Source of the DNA: JBCDIQ01 sp039024295
GTDB lineage: Bacteria > Bacteroidota > Bacteroidia > J057
Assembly: GCA_039024295.1 (NCBI GenBank)
Contig: JBCDIQ010000183.1
Coordinates: forward strand, 1 to 11,056
Direction: 5' to 3'
DNA: 11,056 bases
Shown piece by piece: positions 6,116-11,056 of this stretch (its first letter is position 1; each line of letters starts with the position of its first letter). Made by a program: the position numbers and the translations under genes. The notes under the pieces were generated by a model. That model made no database searches. It was not told the origin of the DNA and was given only the letters and a program-made list of their open reading frames with translations.

Positions 6116-8248
6116 ATGAATTACCGTATTTCTCTTTTCTTGTTCTTCGTTCTTGTAAATTCTTTGCTCTTTTCTCAGGAAAAACAGCTCACCTTCATCG
6201 ACGCTGTTAACCCTGCTTTTATCCCATCCTACCTATCCCAGCTCTCCTGGCAAGGAGGCAGTGAGGTCTTTGCCTATGTCGACAATGAGAAAAATATCCT
6301 TATGCAGGGTAATACCAAGGGGGAAACAAAGCCGCTTCTGAGCCTGGATCAATTGAACCAGTATATCGAAGGGGATGACCTGACTCGTTTTCCGCGCATT
6401 ACTTGGCATACGGGCGATCAATTTTATTTCCTTCACGCAAATGGCTTGCATAGCTATGCCATCAGCTCGCGCACCTTTACCACCCATGCCAAGCTGGAAA
6501 AGGGAGCCGAACACATTGAGGTCAGCCCTACGTTGGATGTGGCCTTCACAGTTGATGGTAACCTATATGTATGTCCGGAGGGTCGAACCAACCCCATTCA
6601 GGTGACTACTCAGGGCAAATTTGATATTGTGTATGGGGAGCCTGCTTCGCGAAATGAGTTCGGGATAAACGCTGGAATTTTTTGGTCGCCAAAAGGGAAT
6701 AAAGTCTGTTTCTATAAAATTGATCAAAGCAAAGTGGGCAACTACCCATTGATCAATTACATGGAACCCTTGGCAGAATTTACGCCCATTAAATATCCCA
6801 TGGCAGGAACGCCAAGTCAGCATGTTTCACTCGGCGTATATGATTTGGATGAAAATTTGACCTATTACCTAGAAACTACTCGTCTGGACGAAGAGGCCTA
6901 CCTGACCAATGTAACCTGGGCACCGGATGCCAAGACCATTTATGTGGCGGCGGTAAATCGGGACCAGAATCAAATGGACCTGAACGCGTATCGGGCCAAA
7001 AATGGAAAATACCTGAAAACCCTGTTTACCGAAACCCATGAGAAATATGTAGAGCCTGAACACGGCCCCATGTTTTTTCCCATGAGTACAGACAAGTTCT
7101 TATGGCTAAGCGAACGGGATGGCTACCAGCATATCTATGTGTATAACACCAGCGGCAACATGACCCGCCAGTTAACTTCCGGGGAGTGGGAAGTGACGAG
7201 CATTTTGGGGATTGATGAAGACGAAGAAAATGTTTTCTTCATGGGAACCAAAGAAGGGCCGCTGGAGACCCATGCCTACAAAGTCTCACTGGCGAACGCC
7301 AGCTTAACTCGGTTAACCAAAGAGAAAGGAACCCATCTGTGTAAGTTGACAGAAGCAGGAAGATACCTGATCGATATTTACAGCAACCGTAAGGTGCCCC
7401 GTGCTACGCAAATCATTGATACCAAAAAACAGAAGTTGACAGCTACCCTGTTGTTGAGCCCCAATCCATTGAAAGAATATCAGTTGGGGAAGTTAAGTAT
7501 TAGCAGCTTGAAAGAACCAGGTGGTCAGACCTTGTATACACGAACTATTCTGCCCCCGGATTTTGATTCTACTAAGCAATACCCTGCGGTGGTATATGTG
7601 TACGGGGGGCCTCATGTGCAGCTGATTCGAGAAGAATGGTTAGGGGGTGCTCGTCTGTTCTTGCAGATGTTGGCCCAAAAAGGCTACGTGGTGTTCACCC
7701 TCGACAATCGGGGTTCCTCTCATCGGGGGCTGGGGTTTGAGCAGGAAACCTTTCGCCGAATGGGGACTCCGGAAGTTGAAGATCAACTGGCAGGCGTGAA
7801 GTACCTCAAAGGCCTTCCGTTTGTGGATACCACCCGAATTGGGGTTCACGGATGGAGCTATGGAGGGTTCATGACTACCTCCCTACTGCTAAAATCCCCC
7901 GGTACCTTCAAGGTAGGCGTGGCAGGAGGACCTGTGATCGACTGGAAGTACTACGAGATCATGTACACGGAACGGTATATGGATAGCCCGGAGCAAAATC
8001 CCGACGGGTATAAGGAGTCCAGTCTGCTTACGTATGCCCAAAACCTGGAAGACAGGTTGCTCATCATTCATGGGTTGCAGGATGATGTGGTGGTTCCGCA
8101 GCACTCACGGGTATTCGTACGGGAGTGTATCAAATTGCGGAAGCAGTTGGATTATTTTCCTTACCCGACCCATCAGCACAATGTGTTGGGAATTGATCGC
8201 GCCCATTTGTACGAAAAGATTTACCGGTATTTTGAGGAACACCTGTAG
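6116..8248 (+). CDS. Secreted S9 family peptidase, dipeptidyl-peptidase IV type
   Basis: A 710-residue serine peptidase of family S9 that probably removes N-terminal dipeptides ending in Pro or Ala. It starts with a Sec signal peptide (hydrophobic residues 5-19, likely cleavage before Gln21), so it acts in the periplasm or at the envelope. Residues about 80-450 match the DPPIV beta-propeller; residues about 470-710 are the alpha/beta-hydrolase. The triad is Ser581 (GWSYGG, 579-584), Asp656 (HGLQDD) and His688 (HQHNV). Tyr496 (VYGGP) is the likely oxyanion residue. Tyr613 and Tyr617 in WKYYEIMYTERYM match the proline-pocket tyrosines of human DPPIV. Two changes stand out: the propeller motif reads RNEF with one Glu (Glu181) where human DPPIV has a Glu pair, and the residue after the Asp pair is Val658, not Asn. 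It converges on trmD with a 7-bp gap. Confidence 0.93.
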   Translation: MNYRISLFLFFVLVNSLLFSQEKQLTFIDAVNPAFIPSYLSQLSWQGGSEVFAYVDNEKNILMQGNTKGETKPLLSLDQLNQYIEGDDLTRFPRITWHTGDQFYFLHANGLHSYAISSRTFTTHAKLEKGAEHIEVSPTLDVAFTVDGNLYVCPEGRTNPIQVTTQGKFDIVYGEPASRNEFGINAGIFWSPKGNKVCFYKIDQSKVGNYPLINYMEPLAEFTPIKYPMAGTPSQHVSLGVYDLDENLTYYLETTRLDEEAYLTNVTWAPDAKTIYVAAVNRDQNQMDLNAYRAKNGKYLKTLFTETHEKYVEPEHGPMFFPMSTDKFLWLSERDGYQHIYVYNTSGNMTRQLTSGEWEVTSILGIDEDEENVFFMGTKEGPLETHAYKVSLANASLTRLTKEKGTHLCKLTEAGRYLIDIYSNRKVPRATQIIDTKKQKLTATLLLSPNPLKEYQLGKLSISSLKEPGGQTLYTRTILPPDFDSTKQYPAVVYVYGGPHVQLIREEWLGGARLFLQMLAQKGYVVFTLDNRGSSHRGLGFEQETFRRMGTPEVEDQLAGVKYLKGLPFVDTTRIGVHGWSYGGFMTTSLLLKSPGTFKVGVAGGPVIDWKYYEIMYTERYMDSPEQNPDGYKESSLLTYAQNLEDRLLIIHGLQDDVVVPQHSRVFVRECIKLRKQLDYFPYPTHQHNVLGIDRAHLYEKIYRYFEEHL

Positions 8249-8255
8249 TTCCGCT

Positions 8256-8933
8256 TCATTCCTCTAGGAGATCTGGCCTGAGTCGCCGGGTCTTTTCAAG
8301 GGATTGTTCCTCTCGCCAGGCATCAATTTTTGCTTTATGGCCGGAAAGTAGGACATCGGGAACTTTGTGTCCCTCAAACTCAGCCGGACGTGTGTACACC
8401 GGAGCATCAAGTAGGCCATCTTGAAAGGAGTCAAACAGGGCAGAGCCTTCATCTCCGATCACGCCGGGCACAATTCGTGCAATGGCATCTGTCAGCACCA
8501 GGGCCGGGAGTTCCCCTCCCGAAAGCACATAGTCACCAATGGAAATTTCACGGGTAATGAACAGGTCACGTACCCGTTGGTCAATGCCTTTGTAGTGCCC
8601 GGCAACTAATATTATGTTGTTCATCAGGGACAATTCATTTGCGACAGACTGTCGAAAGGTTTCCCCATCTGGGCTGAGGTAAATAACTTCGTCATAGGTC
8701 CTTTGTGCTTGTAAATGCCGAATGCAAGCAGCCAGTGGTTCGACTTTCATGACCATTCCCGGTCCGCCTCCAAACGGATAATCATCTACCTGACGGTGCT
8801 TTCCTTCGGCAAACTCCCGTACATCATGTACAACCACCTTGACCAACCCTTTGTCTTGGGCACGTTTCAAAATGCTGTGAGACAAAGGGCTTTCAAGTAG
8901 ATTCGGTACACAGGAAATAATGTCGATTTGCAT
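8256..8933 (-). CDS. trmD: tRNA (guanine-37-N1)-methyltransferase
   Basis: TrmD transfers a methyl group from S-adenosylmethionine to N1 of G37 in tRNAs with G at position 36, which prevents +1 frameshifting. It is a cytoplasmic dimer of the knotted SPOUT class. The 225-residue length is normal, and all family motifs are present: DDYPFGGGPGM (50-60), YLSPDG (85-90), AGHYKGIDQR (111-120), the knot segment ISIGDYVLSGGE (130-141), PGVIG (156-160) and DSFQDGLLDAPVYTRP (168-183). Arg153 and Asp168 align with the catalytic Arg154 and Asp169 of E. coli. In many bacteria trmD sits in an rpsP-rimM-trmD-rplS operon; none of those genes is here, so it appears to be a stand-alone gene. The stop lies 7 bp from the convergent peptidase stop. 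Confidence 0.98.
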   Translation of the reverse strand: MQIDIISCVPNLLESPLSHSILKRAQDKGLVKVVVHDVREFAEGKHRQVDDYPFGGGPGMVMKVEPLAACIRHLQAQRTYDEVIYLSPDGETFRQSVANELSLMNNIILVAGHYKGIDQRVRDLFITREISIGDYVLSGGELPALVLTDAIARIVPGVIGDEGSALFDSFQDGLLDAPVYTRPAEFEGHKVPDVLLSGHKAKIDAWREEQSLEKTRRLRPDLLEE

Positions 8934-8946
8934 CTTGGAGTTTTGG

Positions 8947-8954
8947 CAAAATTA
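8947..8954 (-). promoter_or_regulatory. -7 promoter element for trmD
   Basis: On the minus strand TAATTTTG is an exact match to TAnnTTTG, ending 13 bp before the trmD start codon. Transcription would begin about 8 nt before the ATG, so the message would be almost leaderless. I found no good TTG at -33; the best alternative at the right distance is TATGGG. This supports an own promoter for trmD, independent of the propeller gene upstream. Confidence 0.42.
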
Positions 8955-9009
8955 GAACTTTCTTAGGGAAACCCATACTGCCTGATGCTTATCGAAGTCT
9001 GAACTTCCC

Positions 9010-10851
9010 TCAACGTACAAATATTTGCCTAAGAACAGGAGGACCGTTTGGAAAGTCGATCCTCAATAGCATCAAACCCGTAGATGATGCTGGGATTTCT
9101 ACTTGGGTGGTTGTGCCACTTAGCGAATACTTAGTCAGATTTCTGCCGGTTGCGTCAAATAATTCAGCAGTTGTTTTATCAGGGAAAGCTCCATTCTCAA
9201 GGGAGATGAATAATTGTCCTGTTGTTGGTACAGGATAAACAGAGACGATTTCCGTGCTATTTTGTATTTCCAGAGCAGTGGAGGTTTGGTCTATCAATTC
9301 AAGGTCCTTGGTTTGCAACTTGGCTACAAATCCATCAAATGAACCCAGGTTTGATGCAACCAGGCTCGCTTCTGTCATTCCGCCTACGTACAAGATGGAA
9401 TCCCGCAGGTGGATGTACCCACGGTCCTCCAGCGGAGTCCCGATTTGTTGGCGTTCTAGTATCCGTAAATCTGAACTCAATTTTGCGATCAGCACATCCC
9501 CTGTCCTGCGAGAGGCATCGCCATTCGTGCCACTCCAATCACCGTAGGTATACCCCGCAACGTACAAATTGCCGTCTTCTCCTATTTCGAGCTTGCGAAT
9601 GTTATCGCTTTCTGGAGTTCCGAATTGGACAAATTGCGGATTGGTGAGCTGTGAAGTGTACTTGGCCACGAAGGCATCTCCTTTTCCTAAATGTGTACCT
9701 TGAAGATTCCCCGTTGTATATCCCGCTATATAGACATTCCCGTCCTTATCTACGGTGTTGTCTAACACCCAGTCGGCTTCGTTGCCAGGGCTTACCAAGT
9801 TTACCGAGGCGGCTTGTGTAGGAGTAGCTTGGGTGAGGTTTTCATATTTGGTGATGAAGCTATTGGCACCTCCCCGTGTCATGTACCAGCCAGCAACAAT
9901 CATGGCCCCATCCCCAGGCGATCCTCCGGGGATGTAGGAAATCCCGCCCCAGGCCTCTGAAACAAAAACAGGGTTTGCTGAAGGAGGATTAAATACCCGC
10001 CATTCGTTTTGTAAGTCCGATTTTCTGTGTTTTGCTATCAGGTAGTCGGCATCTGTGCCTGTTGCGCCTGCGGGACTTCCTTGTCCCGAAAGTAGCAAAT
10101 TACCAGCATCATCGAATGTGATGTTGCCATATCCGTCAAGTCCTGGATTGCCAAATTGATCAGTGGCAGCCAATTGTCCCGTTTCCAAGTCTAATTTCAA
10201 GATGATCGCATCCCATCTTCCCTGATTTTGAAATCCGGGTAAGGCACCCAAGGTTCGGCCTGCTACAAAAAGATGGGAAGAATCTGTGATGCCATCGAAT
10301 AATAGCGCACCGTTTGGCTGGGTAAGTTCATACGTCCACAACCGTTTTCCTTCGGGATCATGTTTTACCACGAAGATTTCGTGTCCCTGCCTGGGACCAC
10401 CATCCAGGCTTCCATCGCTACACCCAAAGGAATAACTGTTGCCTTTGTAATCCGAAGTTATCCCACCAAGAATTTCTTTACCTGGGGTTCCAAACTGAAC
10501 TAAGCCTTCAGGAAGTGTTGGAATGCTGGAAATGGGAGCAGCAAACCTGAAATGCGTGGTATCGCCCAATGACAAAGAGCTATCGCTGTTGCAAAGTACC
10601 AGGGGATTTTGCGGGCTGTTTCCGCTAATGGTAGTGCCCAAATCATAACAGGGAAAAATAAAGGCAATGAGGTCAGCCTGACCATTTTTGGTGTAAAACA
10701 GATAATATCCTTCGGTTGCACATCCTTCCGATTGTGTGCAATAAATCAACTCATAGTCTTGTTGTGCCCCTTGTAGCTGAATGTGTCCATGATTGAAGTC
10801 AAAATTTTGAATGGATATGTAGTCATTGTCTATCCCGTCAGCTCCTTTCAA
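9010..10851 (-). CDS. Beta-propeller-repeat (SBBP-like) protein with T9SS sorting domain; 5' end doubtful
   Basis: The frame is open from 10923 to the TGA at 9012-9010; a TTG at 10851 is the only usable start and gives 613 residues. Residues about 10-105 are an unrecognised N-terminal region (HGHIQLQG, GCATEGYYLFYT). From about 118 to 515 come at least five repeats of the form QFGTP / GNVYIAGYT / DAFVAKY, typical of SBBP beta-propeller repeats in secreted proteins. Residues about 535-613 form a T9SS type A sorting domain (VYPVPTTGQLFIS, AELFDATGR, LMLLRIDF, final RQIFVR). T9SS cargo needs a Sec signal peptide, yet none is encoded here, the first in-frame ATG is codon 317, and an in-frame TAG sits at 10926-10924. 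The gene is therefore probably truncated or interrupted at its 5' end. A sequencing error is an alternative. No function is known. Confidence 0.72.
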   Translation of the reverse strand: MKGADGIDNDYISIQNFDFNHGHIQLQGAQQDYELIYCTQSEGCATEGYYLFYTKNGQADLIAFIFPCYDLGTTISGNSPQNPLVLCNSDSSLSLGDTTHFRFAAPISSIPTLPEGLVQFGTPGKEILGGITSDYKGNSYSFGCSDGSLDGGPRQGHEIFVVKHDPEGKRLWTYELTQPNGALLFDGITDSSHLFVAGRTLGALPGFQNQGRWDAIILKLDLETGQLAATDQFGNPGLDGYGNITFDDAGNLLLSGQGSPAGATGTDADYLIAKHRKSDLQNEWRVFNPPSANPVFVSEAWGGISYIPGGSPGDGAMIVAGWYMTRGGANSFITKYENLTQATPTQAASVNLVSPGNEADWVLDNTVDKDGNVYIAGYTTGNLQGTHLGKGDAFVAKYTSQLTNPQFVQFGTPESDNIRKLEIGEDGNLYVAGYTYGDWSGTNGDASRRTGDVLIAKLSSDLRILERQQIGTPLEDRGYIHLRDSILYVGGMTEASLVASNLGSFDGFVAKLQTKDLELIDQTSTALEIQNSTEIVSVYPVPTTGQLFISLENGAFPDKTTAELFDATGRNLTKYSLSGTTTQVEIPASSTGLMLLRIDFPNGPPVLRQIFVR

Positions 10852-10923
10852 ACAAAAAGGATAATTGAACTCCGCTGTTCCTAGGATTATTCTGTCTCCT
10901 CTCGACTTTGACAGTTGATTTTC

Positions 10924-11056
10924 CTAACATGTTGCTTTATAGCTGCTTGCAGTTTTGATTTTGCGCAGGTTGCCACTACTTCTTTTGCGAAGCGGTGTAA
11001 AATTCTGGGGGATGTCACTTTGGAGTTGTTCTATGCCAACTCCCATTCTTCTATAG
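10924..11056 (-). other. Open stretch in frame with the propeller gene, ending at TAG
   Basis: On the minus strand, the frame shared with the propeller gene is open from the window edge to the TAG at 10926-10924, about 43 codons, including an ATG at 11046. The residues are mostly polar and basic (TPLRKRSSGNLRKIKTA) and do not look like a signal peptide. It could be the end of another gene, non-coding DNA, or the upstream part of a gene cut by the TAG. I recognise no family. Confidence 0.2.

Noticed and set aside
8234..8264. Competing short inverted repeats (GGAAC/GTTCC and GAGGAA/TTCCTC) at the peptidase/trmD junction
   Set aside because: The stems are 5-6 bp with no T-run on either strand and are mostly coding sequence; chance is a sufficient explanation.
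8994..9007. Hairpin GAAGT-CTGA-ACTTC just after the propeller gene stop
   Set aside because: The stem is only 5 bp and no T-run follows on the minus strand, so it does not support an intrinsic terminator.
10924..11056. Possible transposase remnant at the right edge
   Set aside because: The basic short peptide gave a faint impression of a transposase tail, but there is no catalytic motif, no terminal inverted repeat and no target duplication in view.

Overview
The window looks like a chromosomal segment from a Bacteroidota bacterium, most likely a Saprospirales-type lineage; the finer placement is inference. Supporting signs are two proteins ending in type IX secretion (T9SS) sorting domains, two Bacteroidota-style lipoproteins with acidic residues after the lipid cysteine, little use of Shine-Dalgarno sites, and promoter candidates of the Bacteroidota form (TTTG, about 19 bp, TAnnTTTG). 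I see no tRNA, rRNA, CRISPR array, intact insertion sequence, prophage or recognisable defence island.

Layout. The left edge (1-615, +) is the C-terminal end of a large secreted T9SS cargo protein. It is followed by two lipoprotein genes on the same strand: a 300-residue two-part lipoprotein (698-1600) and a 110-residue Ala/Glu/Lys-rich helical lipoprotein with 11-residue repeats (1687-2019). Each is followed by a strong intrinsic terminator. The second terminator's T-run overlaps the stop codon of the convergent sbcC gene (2068-5145, -), a full-length Rad50/SMC-like ATPase with a zinc hook. No sbcD nuclease gene lies next to it. Upstream of sbcC are a 188-bp spacer holding a degenerate 7-nt repeat array and a REP-like hairpin, and then a DUF429 gene (5334-6062, -) of predicted RNase H-like fold.

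Divergent from the DUF429 gene is a secreted dipeptidyl-peptidase IV-type serine peptidase of family S9 (6116-8248, +) with a good promoter candidate. It converges, with a 7-bp gap, on trmD (8256-8933, -), the tRNA m1G37 methyltransferase. The right end (9010-10851, -) is a beta-propeller-repeat protein with a T9SS sorting domain. Its 5' end looks disrupted: there is no in-frame ATG before codon 317, no signal peptide, and an in-frame TAG at 10924-10926.

How the genes fit together. Three themes are mixed: cell-surface or secreted functions (T9SS cargo, lipoproteins, periplasmic peptidase), DNA end processing (SbcC, perhaps the DUF429 protein) and tRNA modification. They look like ordinary neighbours and not one dedicated system. 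The items most worth following are the possibly broken propeller gene, the 7-nt repeat array ahead of an sbcC that lacks sbcD, and the altered substrate-site residues in the S9 peptidase.
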